Shown here: positions 1 to 7,838 of the stretch, one piece after another | How the letters are laid out: each line of letters opens with the position of its first letter | Numbering within the stretch: position 1 is the stretch's first letter | Source: Coriobacteriales bacterium OH1046 | GTDB taxonomy: Bacteria > Actinomycetota > Coriobacteriia > Coriobacteriales > Atopobiaceae | Length of the DNA stretch: 64,000 nt | Reading direction: 5' to 3' | NCBI GenBank assembly: GCA_004010535.1 | Contig: RQYE01000001.1 | Location: forward strand, 124,001 to 188,000 | Notes under the pieces: generated by a model | The model's input: only the letters and a program-made list of their open reading frames with translations | Databases searched by the model: none | Told to the model about the DNA's origin: nothing | Position numbers and translations under genes: made by a program

Positions 1-1
1 C

Positions 2-625
2 GTCGACGCCACGGCTCCGGCCGGAACGGGGGATGCCTGGGTGGCGCGCCATGTGGAGGGCTCCGATGCTCCCTACAAGCTCCTCGTGATCACGAAGGCC
101 GACCTCGTCTCTCAGGATGAGGCTGCAGTCCAGCTTGAGAAAGCGCGCGGGCTGGCGCGCTTCGACGATGCGCTCGTCATCTCGGCGAAGGAGGGCTTCA
201 ACGTCGACCTCTTCCTCAGGCTCATCCTCGACCACCTTCCCGAAGGACCCCGATGGTTTCCCGATGATATGGGCAGCGATGCGAGCGACGAGGATATCGT
301 CGCCGATCTCGTCCGCGAGAAGCTGCTGCTGCGCCTGCGTCAGGAAGTGCCCCATTCCATCGCCGTCACCTGCGACGAGATCGATTACGCCGACGATGGC
401 CATGCCTCCATCGCGGCCACGGTCATCGTCGAGCGCGCGGGGCAGAAGGGCATCGTGGTCGGCTCCGGGGGATCGATGATCAAGAGCGTGGGCATCGAGG
501 CGCGCAGGGATATCGAGCGCATGCTCGGCTGCAAGGTGTATCTCGACCTCAACGTCAAGGTCGCCCCCCTGTGGCGGCGCGACGCCCGCGCGATCCGCCG
601 CCTCGGATACAGCTCCGAGGATTGA
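2..625 (+). CDS. era: GTPase Era, C-terminal part (5' end outside window)
   Basis: Ribosome-associated GTPase that binds 16S rRNA and helps 30S maturation. The frame is open from base 2, so the 207 visible residues lack the P-loop and switch regions (about 95 residues of a usual ~300). The visible GTPase part includes TKAD, the G4 guanine-specificity motif, and an SAKEG G5-like motif. The C-terminal KH domain is clear, with the GSGGSMIKSVG loop. The listed start at 41 is only an internal GTG. recO follows after two bases, as in many bacteria, so the two are probably co-transcribed. Identification is secure; only the truncation by the window edge limits it. Confidence 0.95.
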   Translation, partial: VDATAPAGTGDAWVARHVEGSDAPYKLLVITKADLVSQDEAAVQLEKARGLARFDDALVISAKEGFNVDLFLRLILDHLPEGPRWFPDDMGSDASDEDIVADLVREKLLLRLRQEVPHSIAVTCDEIDYADDGHASIAATVIVERAGQKGIVVGSGGSMIKSVGIEARRDIERMLGCKVYLDLNVKVAPLWRRDARAIRRLGYSSED

Positions 626-627
626 CG

Positions 628-1377
628 ATGGGTTCCCGCAAGAGCTTCAGGACCAAGGCCATCGTCCTCGATAGGACCGTGTTGGGGGAGCATGACCTCA
701 TCCTCACGTTGCTCGCCCAGACGGGCGAGCAGCTGAGAGCCATCGCGAAGGGCGTGCGCAAAGCCCGGAGCAAGCTCTCTGCCCGTTGCGACTTCTTCTG
801 CGAATCGGACTTCCTCGTCTACGAGGGAAAGAAGCTCGATATCATCTCGGATGCCGCATCCATAGACCCCCATCGCGGCCTCGTCGCCTCGCCCGAGAAG
901 ATCTCCGCCGCCGCAGCGCTCTGCGAGCTCGCCGCCTTGACGTCGTTCGAGGAGAGCGCGGACCCCTTCCTCTATCCCATCCTCTCGCGTGCGCTCAAAG
1001 CGCTCGAGCAGGCTTGCGACCGGGAGCACCTCGATCTTGTCGTCGCGGCATATGCGTTCAAGGTGCTCGCCCATGGCGGCTGGAGGCCCGAGCTGGGGGA
1101 GTGCACGGTCTGCGGAGATGGGGATCCGCTCTTCATCTCCATCGGCGCCGGGGGCCTGGTCTGCGGAAGCTGCGCCCCGACCCTTCCCGATGCGGAAGCC
1201 GTCTCGCCCACGCAGATCGCATGGCTGAGATCGTGCATCGCCCTGACGTTCGACGAGCTCCTCTCCGCCGGCATCGATCCCGGGATGGCGCTCTTCCTGC
1301 TCGGGATGGCGCACGGATGGGCTGCGGCGCGGCTCTCGGTTCGCCTGAAAGCATTGGAGTTCTCACTGCGCCTCTGA
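628..1377 (+). CDS. recO: DNA repair protein RecO
   Basis: RecO mediates RecA loading on SSB-coated single strands in the RecFOR pathway. The ATG at 628 directly follows the era stop and gives 249 residues, the usual family size; the longer ORF from 571 would overlap era. The N-terminal OB-fold begins MGSRKSFRTKAIVLDR and contains the LGEHDLILTLL stretch typical of the family. Four cysteines near residues 159, 162, 179 and 182 form the CxxC...CxxC zinc site of bacterial RecO. It is likely translated with era. A promoter for the next gene overlaps its stop. Confidence 0.95.
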   Translation: MGSRKSFRTKAIVLDRTVLGEHDLILTLLAQTGEQLRAIAKGVRKARSKLSARCDFFCESDFLVYEGKKLDIISDAASIDPHRGLVASPEKISAAAALCELAALTSFEESADPFLYPILSRALKALEQACDREHLDLVVAAYAFKVLAHGGWRPELGECTVCGDGDPLFISIGAGGLVCGSCAPTLPDAEAVSPTQIAWLRSCIALTFDELLSAGIDPGMALFLLGMAHGWAAARLSVRLKALEFSLRL

Positions 1378-1383
1378 TAGAAT
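1354..1383 (+). promoter_or_regulatory. Putative sigma-70-type promoter for the ricin-lectin gene
   Basis: TTGGAG and TAGAAT are separated by 18 bases, and the -10 overlaps the recO stop. The site lies about 57 bases before the ATG at 1441. It matches consensus spacing, but no experimental support is visible. Confidence 0.5.
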
Positions 1384-1440
1384 GAACCGATTGCGAATCA
1401 CGCGGCAGGCGGCTCATGCGCCGATTGCGAGGTGTGTCGT

Positions 1441-3966
1441 ATGAAACGGATGCTCATTGCCTTCTTCGCGGCGGCGGTGCTGCTGTTCCCCATGCCTGCG
1501 CTGGCAGATGACGCGGTCCCGACCGATCCGCCGGGCATTCCCGCCGCCGGGGAGCTGCCCTCGGAGAGCCCGTCCGATGCTCCCGTACCCGACAGCCCAT
1601 CATCGTCGGACACAGGGGAGGAGCAGTCCCCCCACGTAGGCGAGGGACCGGATACCGGCGGGCGTCCCTCGGCGCCGCCTCCTGCGGCGGAGTCCTCGGA
1701 AGAGGGCTCTCCGGTCGAGGAGGCCCTCATGCCGGATGGAGCCGATCCGTCCGATGGCGCCGACATCCCGGCAGATGAGGTTCCTGGCGGGGAGATGCGG
1801 GAGCCTGGGAGTCTTCCCGACGGCTCCGATCCTGTTCCCGATCGCATCGTCCCCGACGGCACCTATGTGATCCGCTCCCAGAATGCCGAGCGGCAGGTCC
1901 TCGATGTGACCGGGTGCTCCTCGGAGGATGGTGCCAATGCCGAGATCTGGTCATCGAACGGCGGTGCGAACCAGAAATGGGACGTCACGCGTCGGGAGGA
2001 TGGCACCTACACCCTCAGATCCGTGCTCTCCGGCAAATACCTCGACGTTTCCGGAGCATCCGAGGAGGCGGGCGCGAACGTCATCCAGTGGAAGGGCAAC
2101 GGCGGGGATAATCAGAGATGGCGTTTCATGGATGCCGAAGGCGGGCTCATGATCGTCTCGGCGCTCTCCGAGGATCTCTGCCTCGATGTCTCGGGCGCCT
2201 CGAAGAAGGACGGCGGCAATGTCATCGTCTGGTCCCCCCATGGAGGCGGAAACCAGCTCTGGGAGCTCGTCTCCGCCGAGACCGAGGTCGATCCGGGCGC
2301 AGAGGTCCCGGACGGCTGGTACCGCATCGAGGCCTCCGATGGCGTCGTTCTGGATGTCGCCGGCTGCTCTTCGGGAAACGGCGCGAATATCGAGCTCTGG
2401 ACCTCCAATACCGGTATCAACCAAGCGTTCTACATCGATTTCGAGAACGGTTACGTGACGATCGAGACGGGCACGGGCGGCTTCGTGTCCACAACCGGCG
2501 CCGACCCCATCCCAGGCTCCGACGTGACCCAGCGCTCCGTTCCGGGACCCGATTCCCATCGGTATGCCCTCGAGCGCAACGCCGATGGCAGGTACCTGCT
2601 GCGCAATGTTGCGAACGGGCTGTACCTCGGCTCAGGATCGGGAGCCTCGGGTTCCAACGTATGTTCGTCCGCCGTGGGCTGCGCTTTCGATTTCGAGCGC
2701 ATCCGTTCCTTCATCGATGACGGCTCCTTCTACATCGCGCCCAACCACGCGTCCCACCGCTATGTCGAGACCAGAGGCACCATGGCGGGGAGCGGATCAT
2801 CAGTCGATTTGGGTATCTGGTATGGCGGGCTCAACCAGAAGTGGTACCTCAGCAACGTCGACGATGCCGACAACACCTTCCTCCTGATCGCCGCCGACTC
2901 GGGCCTTGCCATGAGCGCCCGGGGATCGTCCGTCGCGCTTGCTGCGCAGGACCATGGCGATGCCGCGCAGCTGTGGCATGCCAAGCCCTCGGTAGGCGGG
3001 TGGATCTTCGAGAACGAGGCCACGTCCAAGGTGCTCGATGTCATCGGCCAGTCTGCGAGCGCCGGGGCGCGCGTGGGGGTGTGGGCGGGCAACGGCGGCG
3101 CCAACCAGCGTTTCACGCTCACGGCCGCCCGCCTCATCGAGCACGGGACGGTCATTTCGATCGCCCTTCCCGATGCGACGGATACGGTCGTCGATGTCAA
3201 CGGCTGCTCCGGAGCCGATGATGCGGCCATCACCGCATGGTCGTTCAACGGCGGCGGCAACCAGCAGTGGCGCGCGAGCGTCCAGTCGGATGGTACCGTG
3301 AGGCTCAGGAACATCTCCTCGGGCAAATACCTCTCGCTCACCGCGAACGGCACCGTGGCCCAGCTCGGCGCATCCTCGAGTGCAAGCCAGGATTGGACCT
3401 TCTCCTATCACCCCGAGAACGGCACGTTCACCATCGGCGCCGCAACCGAAGGGGGCACGGGTGCGCTCCTCGTGCAGGGCGCTTCGAACGGGTCTGCGAT
3501 CACGCTCGCGCAAGAGGGGGACGTCCCCACGGGTTTCAGGCTCTACGAGCAGCAGGGTTACGGGCAGAGCAATGCCTGCGCGAGCGCAGCTCAGAAGCGG
3601 CTCGCAGAGCTTGCCTGGAATGAGCCGACGACGCCTTCGGGCTGGTGCGCCATGTGGGTCCATAACGTCTTCGATGCCTATGGCTCGTTCCCCGGCGTCT
3701 ATGGGAATGCTGACGACCTCTACGACAACTTCTGCACGAGCTCCGATCCCGCCACGCTCAGGACCGGCATGATCGTCGCCGTCTCGCGCCATCCCGGTAC
3801 GTCCGGCGGCAGGATCTACGGTCACATCGGCATCTACGTGGGCGATGGCTTCCTGCTCGACTCGAGCGGCTCGGTGCGTCTCTGGAAGGTCGAGGATTGG
3901 GTGGCGAGCTATAACGGCTGGGTGCCCGCCAGATGGGGCTGGTATGGAGGCAGGAAGCTCGGTTGA
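1441..3966 (+). CDS. Secreted ricin-B-lectin multirepeat protein with C-terminal CHAP/NlpC-like hydrolase domain
   Basis: An 841-residue exported protein. A signal peptide (about 1-25, ending ALA) is followed by a Pro/Ser/Asp/Glu-rich linker to about residue 135. About nine ricin-type beta-trefoil repeats follow, marked by recurring LDV/LDVSG and NQxW motifs (NQKW, NQRW, NQLW, NQAF, NQQW), enough for roughly three trefoils. The last ~120 residues contain GWCAMWV (Cys ~736) and YGHIGIYVGDG (His ~795), the Cys/His pair expected of a CHAP/NlpC-type cysteine amidase. By inference it binds glycans, in host mucus or the bacterial wall, and cleaves peptidoglycan. The ATG at 1441 is preferred over GTG 1432 because GCGAGGTG lies upstream. 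It has no partner gene nearby and its own promoter. The exact hydrolase family is less certain than the lectin repeats. Confidence 0.8.
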   Translation: MKRMLIAFFAAAVLLFPMPALADDAVPTDPPGIPAAGELPSESPSDAPVPDSPSSSDTGEEQSPHVGEGPDTGGRPSAPPPAAESSEEGSPVEEALMPDGADPSDGADIPADEVPGGEMREPGSLPDGSDPVPDRIVPDGTYVIRSQNAERQVLDVTGCSSEDGANAEIWSSNGGANQKWDVTRREDGTYTLRSVLSGKYLDVSGASEEAGANVIQWKGNGGDNQRWRFMDAEGGLMIVSALSEDLCLDVSGASKKDGGNVIVWSPHGGGNQLWELVSAETEVDPGAEVPDGWYRIEASDGVVLDVAGCSSGNGANIELWTSNTGINQAFYIDFENGYVTIETGTGGFVSTTGADPIPGSDVTQRSVPGPDSHRYALERNADGRYLLRNVANGLYLGSGSGASGSNVCSSAVGCAFDFERIRSFIDDGSFYIAPNHASHRYVETRGTMAGSGSSVDLGIWYGGLNQKWYLSNVDDADNTFLLIAADSGLAMSARGSSVALAAQDHGDAAQLWHAKPSVGGWIFENEATSKVLDVIGQSASAGARVGVWAGNGGANQRFTLTAARLIEHGTVISIALPDATDTVVDVNGCSGADDAAITAWSFNGGGNQQWRASVQSDGTVRLRNISSGKYLSLTANGTVAQLGASSSASQDWTFSYHPENGTFTIGAATEGGTGALLVQGASNGSAITLAQEGDVPTGFRLYEQQGYGQSNACASAAQKRLAELAWNEPTTPSGWCAMWVHNVFDAYGSFPGVYGNADDLYDNFCTSSDPATLRTGMIVAVSRHPGTSGGRIYGHIGIYVGDGFLLDSSGSVRLWKVEDWVASYNGWVPARWGWYGGRKLG

Positions 3967-4026
3967 TGCCGGATGCCGCAGGCGTTTGCACTGTGATGTA
4001 TGCTGGCGCATAGGGGGGTGCGGGAC

Positions 4027-4464
4027 ATGCGCAGGCTGAAGGGTTTTATCCCGCTGGCTGCGGGGCTGCTGATTCACCTGTACGCGATGGTCGCGACGGG
4101 ATTTCGGATGGGTTCGGGTCTTCATCAGGCCCTATCCGGTATTCCCTGGACCACCTACGAGGGGCTCGTGCCGCTCTGCGAGCTCATGCAGCGGATCCTC
4201 TGCGCGTACCTCTTCTTCCTCGTGATGGAGGTGCTGGGGGACACCTGGATCCTTCGCAGGGTGCTGGCCGCTGCGGCTCTTGCGTGGCTTTATCTGCTCG
4301 TGAGCTGCACGCTCATCGTGTACCTTGCGGTGCCGCTCATCCCCGAGCCCCTCTCGCTCCTGGTCCCCATCATCCTGCTCACGCTGACCATCTGGGTTGC
4401 CCTGACCTATGCGAGGGAGTGCGGGGAGACATCCGAGGCCCATGGGAGCGCCGCCGCTCGGTGA
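4027..4464 (+). CDS. Small integral membrane protein, unknown function
   Basis: A 145-residue protein with about four hydrophobic helices: residues ~8-25, then segments around LCAYLFFLVMEVLG, AAALAWLYLLVSC and LSLLVPIILLTLTIWVAL. I do not recognise a family. The ATG at 4027 follows an AGGGGGG ribosome-binding site; an ATG at 4000 is in frame but lies before that site. The C-terminus is short and polar. It stands alone between the lectin gene and rpsO, with a GC-rich hairpin downstream. Codon use matches the neighbours, so it is probably native. Confidence 0.6.
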   Translation: MRRLKGFIPLAAGLLIHLYAMVATGFRMGSGLHQALSGIPWTTYEGLVPLCELMQRILCAYLFFLVMEVLGDTWILRRVLAAAALAWLYLLVSCTLIVYLAVPLIPEPLSLLVPIILLTLTIWVALTYARECGETSEAHGSAAAR

Positions 4465-4494
4465 TGTGGGCGCAGTGCTGTGAGTTACGGCGCC

Positions 4495-4524
4495 GGGTCC
4501 GGGATGGATCTTCATCCCGGGCCC
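4495..4524 (+). terminator. GC-rich hairpin after the membrane-protein gene
   Basis: An inverted repeat (GGGtCCGGGATG / CATCCCGGgCCC) with a 6-base loop lies 30 bases after the stop codon at 4464. It lacks a T-run, so it may be a weak terminator or an mRNA-stabilising hairpin. Confidence 0.4.
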
Positions 4525-4712
4525 GATACCGCTGCGCCCTTCGTGTGCTCGCCGTGGAGAACGACCGCCCGGGCGGGGCGATTTCGCCTCCCTCGCGCTA
4601 TCTTCGGCCCGCGTGTGCTATTCTCGTCACGTCATATACCCCGTACCTGGAGGCCCGCCTGCACCTGACGGCCATCTCGGTTCGGGGCGCATCTATGGAG
4701 AAAGGTGATACC

Positions 4713-4991
4713 ATGGCAATTTCGAAAGAGCGTAAGGCGGAGCTCATCGCCCAGTACGGCAGGGACGAGAAGGATTCCGGTTCTGCGAGCGTGCAGGTGG
4801 CCCTCCTCACCGACCGCATCCGCCAGCTCACCGAGCACATGAAGTCCCATCCGAAGGATTTCCACACCCGTCGCGGCCTGCTCATGCTCGTCGGCAAGCG
4901 CCGCCGCCTGCTCTCCTATATCAAGGGCGGGGACGTGGAGGCCTACCGTACCCTCATCAAGAGCCTCGGCATCCGCGATAACATCCAGTAA
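4713..4991 (+). CDS. rpsO: 30S ribosomal protein S15
   Basis: S15 binds the central domain of 16S rRNA and is a primary assembly protein of the 30S platform. The 92-residue protein has the family core HMKSHPKDFHTRRGLLMLVGKRRRLLSYI with the conserved HxKDxHxRRGL RNA-binding stretch. The ATG at 4713 has the strong site GGAGAAAGG; the upstream ORF extension to 4284 is spurious. As in many bacteria it precedes pnp, but a terminator-like hairpin lies between them, so pnp expression may be only partly coupled. The ~190 bases upstream could carry an autoregulatory leader, which I cannot demonstrate by reading. Confidence 0.97.
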   Translation: MAISKERKAELIAQYGRDEKDSGSASVQVALLTDRIRQLTEHMKSHPKDFHTRRGLLMLVGKRRRLLSYIKGGDVEAYRTLIKSLGIRDNIQ

Positions 4992-5004
4992 GCAAGGTAG
5001 TTCG

Positions 5005-5034
5005 GAGGGCGTCGGGAAGACGCCCTCTCATTTT
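5005..5034 (+). terminator. Intrinsic terminator/attenuator between rpsO and pnp
   Basis: A perfect 9-bp stem (GAGGGCGTC / GACGCCCTC) with a 5-base loop is followed by TCATTTT. It is 14 bases after the rpsO stop and 48 bases before pnp, as expected of a partial terminator in the rpsO-pnp operon. Confidence 0.75.
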
Positions 5035-5081
5035 GTGTCCCGCCTGCAAAGGGGCAGGCGGAGTTGAAGGGAAATGTAGAG

Positions 5082-7274
5082 ATGGCAAAGGTTACCCACG
5101 AGTTCGACCTGTACGGCAAGCATTACACGCTCGGCTCCGGCGAACTCGCCAAGCAGGCCACCGGCGCATGCGTCGTGTCCTGCGGTCAGTCGCAGGTGCT
5201 CCTGACCGTCGTGGTCTCCAAGGAGCGCAAGGATTACGACTTCTTCCCCCTGACCGTCGATTTCATCGAGAAGATGTACGCCGTGGGCCGCATCCCCGGT
5301 GGCTATCTCAAGCGCGAGGCGCGTCCCAGCGAGAAGGCCACCCTTACGGCCCGCATGATCGACCGCCCGCTGCGCCCGTCGTTCCCCGACGGCTTCCGCA
5401 ACGAGGTGCACGTCGTCGCCATGCCGCTCGTCGCCGATCAGGAGAATTCCGTCGACACCATCTGCATCATGGGCGCCTCGGCGGCCCTCATGGTGGGGGG
5501 CGTGCCCTTCGAGGGGCCGCTTGCCTGCGTGCGCATCGGCCGCGATCGCGATACCCATGAGCTCATCGTCAACCCCACCTACGAGGAACGCGAGAACTCC
5601 GACCTCGACCTCGAGCTCGGCGGCTCATCCACGTTCATCTCCATGCTCGAGGCGGGTGCCGAGGAGATCTCCGAGGACGACATGCTCGCCGCCATGGAGT
5701 TCGGCCAGGAGGCCATCGCCGCGTTCTGCGAGCAGCAGCGCATCTTCATGGAGAAGTTCGAGGCGGCAAACGGCAAGGTCGAGTCTCGTGCCTACATCCT
5801 CGACGAGCCCCTGCCCGAGGTGCATGACCGCATCTTCGCCCATTACGACGAGATGAGCGCGGCCCTCAAGGATGCCGACAAGCAGAGCCGCATCGGCAAG
5901 GTCGAGGCTCTCTTCGAGCGGATCCGCTCCGAGTTCAGCGAGGAGGAGTCCGCCGTATGGAGCCGTGCGATCGCGGTCGAGCTCAAGGGGCTCGAGAAGC
6001 ATGCCATGCGCAAGATGGTGGTCGAGTGCGGCGAGCGCGTCGACGGCCGCACCCCTACCGAGATCCGCCCGATCATGGTCAAGCCCGATTATCTGCCGCT
6101 CGTGCATGGCTCGGGCCTTTTCCAGCGCGGTCAGACCCAGGTGCTTTCCGTCTGCACCCTCGGCATGCTCAACGAGTGGCAGCGTCTCGACACCATCGAG
6201 CCTACCGATGGCAAGCGCTACATCCACCATTACAACTTCCCGCCCTACTGCACGGGCGAGACCGGCCGCATGGGAAGCCCCAAGCGCCGCGAGATCGGCC
6301 ATGGCGCCCTCGCGGAGCGCGCCCTGCTCCCCGTCATCCCCTCCGAGGATGATTTCCCCTATACCATCCGTGTGGTATCCGAGGTCATGGAGTCCAACGG
6401 CTCCAGCTCGATGGCTTCCACCTGCGGTTCCACGCTCGCACTCATGGATGCCGGCGTGCCGTTGGCGCGCCCCGTTTCGGGCGTCGCCATGGGCCTCATC
6501 CAGGAGGAGGGCAAGACGGTCGTCCTGACCGACATCCAAGGCCTCGAGGACTTCCTCGGCGATATGGATTTCAAGGTATGCGGAACGGCCAAGGGCATCA
6601 CGGCCATGCAGATGGATAATAAGGCCACCGGACTCACCGCGGAGATCTTCCGCCAGGCCTTCGCCCAGTCCCACGAGGGCCGCATGCACATCCTCGATAA
6701 GATGCTCTCCGAGATTCCCGCGCCGCGCGAGGCCACCAAGGCGACCGCACCCCAGATCATCTCGCTCTCCATCCCCGTGGACAAGATCCGCGACGTCATC
6801 GGATCCGGCGGCAAGGTCATCCGATCCATCCAGGAGGAGACCGGTGCCACCATCGACGTCCAGGAGGACGGCACCATCTTCATCGCAGGCACGGGCGGGG
6901 CAGGCGAGGATGCCGCCGAGCGTATCCGCCTCATCGTCAAGGTACCTGAGCCGGGCGAGGAGTATACGGGTCGTGTCGTGTCCATCCAGCCCTTCGGTGC
7001 GTTCATCGAGCTGCTTCCGGGGAAGGACGGCCTGCTGCACATCTCCCGTATCGCCCAAGGCCGCGTCGATAAGGTCGAGGACATCCTGAATATCGGCGAC
7101 GAGGTCAGGGTCAAGGTCCTCGATGTCGACGAGAAGGGCAAGATCTCGCTCGATCGCCTCGACAAACCCGAGGCCCCTGCCTCCGCCGCCCGCCCCGGCA
7201 GGGGAGCGAACCGTGGAAACGATAGGAGCGGCAAGTCGGACGATCCCCGTCCGCGTCGCCGCCATAACGTCTGA
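5082..7274 (+). CDS. pnp: Polyribonucleotide nucleotidyltransferase (PNPase)
   Basis: Phosphorolytic 3'-5' exoribonuclease and core mRNA-decay enzyme. The 730 residues show the complete architecture: first RNase PH domain, a helical linker, a second RNase PH domain (about 310-550, including FPPYCTGETGRMGSPKRREIGHG and the MDFKVCGTAKGITAMQMD catalytic region), a KH domain (DVIGSGGKVIRSIQEE) and an S1 domain (GRVVSIQPFGAFIELLPGKDGLLHIS). The ATG at 5082 is chosen over TTG 5064, which would add six unconserved residues. RNase J lies downstream and RNase Y 11.5 kb away, so three decay enzymes share this region. The basic C-terminal tail may bind RNA. Confidence 0.97.
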   Translation: MAKVTHEFDLYGKHYTLGSGELAKQATGACVVSCGQSQVLLTVVVSKERKDYDFFPLTVDFIEKMYAVGRIPGGYLKREARPSEKATLTARMIDRPLRPSFPDGFRNEVHVVAMPLVADQENSVDTICIMGASAALMVGGVPFEGPLACVRIGRDRDTHELIVNPTYEERENSDLDLELGGSSTFISMLEAGAEEISEDDMLAAMEFGQEAIAAFCEQQRIFMEKFEAANGKVESRAYILDEPLPEVHDRIFAHYDEMSAALKDADKQSRIGKVEALFERIRSEFSEEESAVWSRAIAVELKGLEKHAMRKMVVECGERVDGRTPTEIRPIMVKPDYLPLVHGSGLFQRGQTQVLSVCTLGMLNEWQRLDTIEPTDGKRYIHHYNFPPYCTGETGRMGSPKRREIGHGALAERALLPVIPSEDDFPYTIRVVSEVMESNGSSSMASTCGSTLALMDAGVPLARPVSGVAMGLIQEEGKTVVLTDIQGLEDFLGDMDFKVCGTAKGITAMQMDNKATGLTAEIFRQAFAQSHEGRMHILDKMLSEIPAPREATKATAPQIISLSIPVDKIRDVIGSGGKVIRSIQEETGATIDVQEDGTIFIAGTGGAGEDAAERIRLIVKVPEPGEEYTGRVVSIQPFGAFIELLPGKDGLLHISRIAQGRVDKVEDILNIGDEVRVKVLDVDEKGKISLDRLDKPEAPASAARPGRGANRGNDRSGKSDDPRPRRRHNV

Positions 7275-7301
7275 CATAAACAGGAGACGGGCTGCTTGCC
7301 A

Positions 7302-7373
7302 CGGCACGGTGTTTGCCCAGCAAAGCCTCTGGCGACTGTACAGTCACCGTAGGTGTTGCCGGGGAAACACCCC
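7302..7373 (+). ncRNA. Structured RNA element, copy 1 (pseudoknot-like)
   Basis: The sequence can fold as a stem CCTCTGGC/GCCGGGG that encloses a GACTGTACAGTC mini-hairpin. A GGTGT in the junction then pairs with ACACC just after the stem to form an H-type pseudoknot. Copy 2 shares the order CGGCACG, TTTGCCC, the GACTGTnCAGTC hairpin and GGGGAAAC, and keeps the pairings with different bases. I know no Rfam family that fits; identity as a riboswitch or ncRNA is inference. Confidence 0.45.
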
Positions 7374-7399
7374 CCTGCGGGCCTTCCGGACGCTCCTCT

Positions 7400-7467
7400 C
7401 GGCACGTTTGCCCTGCATGATCCCCAGCGACTGTGCAGTCGGTAAGGACCTTGCTGGGGAAACAAGG
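7400..7467 (+). ncRNA. Structured RNA element, copy 2 (pseudoknot-like)
   Basis: Same layout as copy 1: stem CCCCAGC/GCTGGGG around GACTGTGCAGTC, then CCTTG pairing with CAAGG beyond the stem. It is enclosed by a further 13-14-bp stem (7378-7391 with 7479-7493, one bulge). The compensatory change of the pseudoknot arm relative to copy 1 argues for selected RNA structure. Confidence 0.45.
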
Positions 7468-7507
7468 AGAGGTTCGCAGTCCGGGAAGGCCCGTCGGTAT
7501 ATAAACA

Positions 7508-7542
7508 GAGGGCCGGCCCCAATCAAGGGGCCGGCTCTCTTC
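7508..7542 (+). terminator. Strong intrinsic terminator after the tandem RNA elements
   Basis: A very GC-rich stem (GGCCGGCCCC / GGGGCCGGC, extended by GAG/CTC) with an AATCAA loop is followed by TCTCTTCC. It would end transcription from pnp or from an independent small RNA, and lies upstream of the rnj promoter. Confidence 0.75.
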
Positions 7543-7760
7543 CAAGCAGTTCTGTACGGCTGTGCGGACCGTCGATTCCAGTATTCATCCTCCCGCCTCC
7601 GCGCGCATGCGTGAATACCCAAATAACACAGTCCCTGCGCAACGTATACACGGCATGTCCACACCTGTGGTCGAACTGTGGGGAGACTCCGCGCGGCCGG
7701 CACGCGCAAGGACTCTGCCGCATTCATGGAAACGGAGCCCGATATGGAGTTCGATCTGCG

Positions 7761-7789
7761 TTTCATATATACTTTTCCAAAGATATAAC
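7761..7789 (+). promoter_or_regulatory. Putative rnj promoter
   Basis: TTTCAT and TATAAC are spaced by 17 bases and end 49 bases before the rnj ATG. The surrounding AT-rich island in GC-rich DNA supports promoter function. Confidence 0.5.
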
Positions 7790-7838
7790 GAACCACACCA
7801 CGTGCTTAAACGTCGCACTGAAAGGAATCAAGCCGCCC

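Larger units (their letters stand above)
7275..7838 (+). other. Long intergenic region pnp-rnj with structured RNA element
   Basis: 564 bases without a credible gene; the track ORFs here on both strands are unconserved shadows. It holds two related pseudoknot-like elements (7302-7373 and 7400-7467), a long stem enclosing the second one, an ATAAACAG direct repeat at both outer edges (about 7277 and 7501), a strong terminator (7508-7542) and a separate promoter for rnj (7761-7789). Confidence 0.8.

Noticed and set aside
385-1314. 309-codon minus-strand ORF opposite era/recO
   Set aside because: Antisense shadow of two clear genes in GC-rich DNA; no family motifs, Arg/Glu/Gly-rich composition typical of shadows.
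2800-4125. 441-codon minus-strand ORF opposite the lectin gene
   Set aside because: Covers a protein with unmistakable ricin repeats on the plus strand; low-complexity composition and no start context.
5625-7307. 560-codon minus-strand ORF opposite pnp
   Set aside because: Pure antisense shadow of PNPase.
7302-7373. GEMM-I (cyclic-di-GMP) riboswitch, prompted by GCAAAGCCTC-TGG
   Set aside because: The resemblance to GCAAAGCCTCCGG is limited to copy 1; copy 2 lacks it, and the rest of the GEMM architecture (two side-by-side hairpins with GNRA tetraloop and receptor) is absent.
7344-7796. Minus-strand ORFs in the pnp-rnj gap (DCTVA/FAGQT-type peptides)
   Set aside because: The repeated peptide text merely translates the two repeated RNA elements; no ribosome-binding site or family support.
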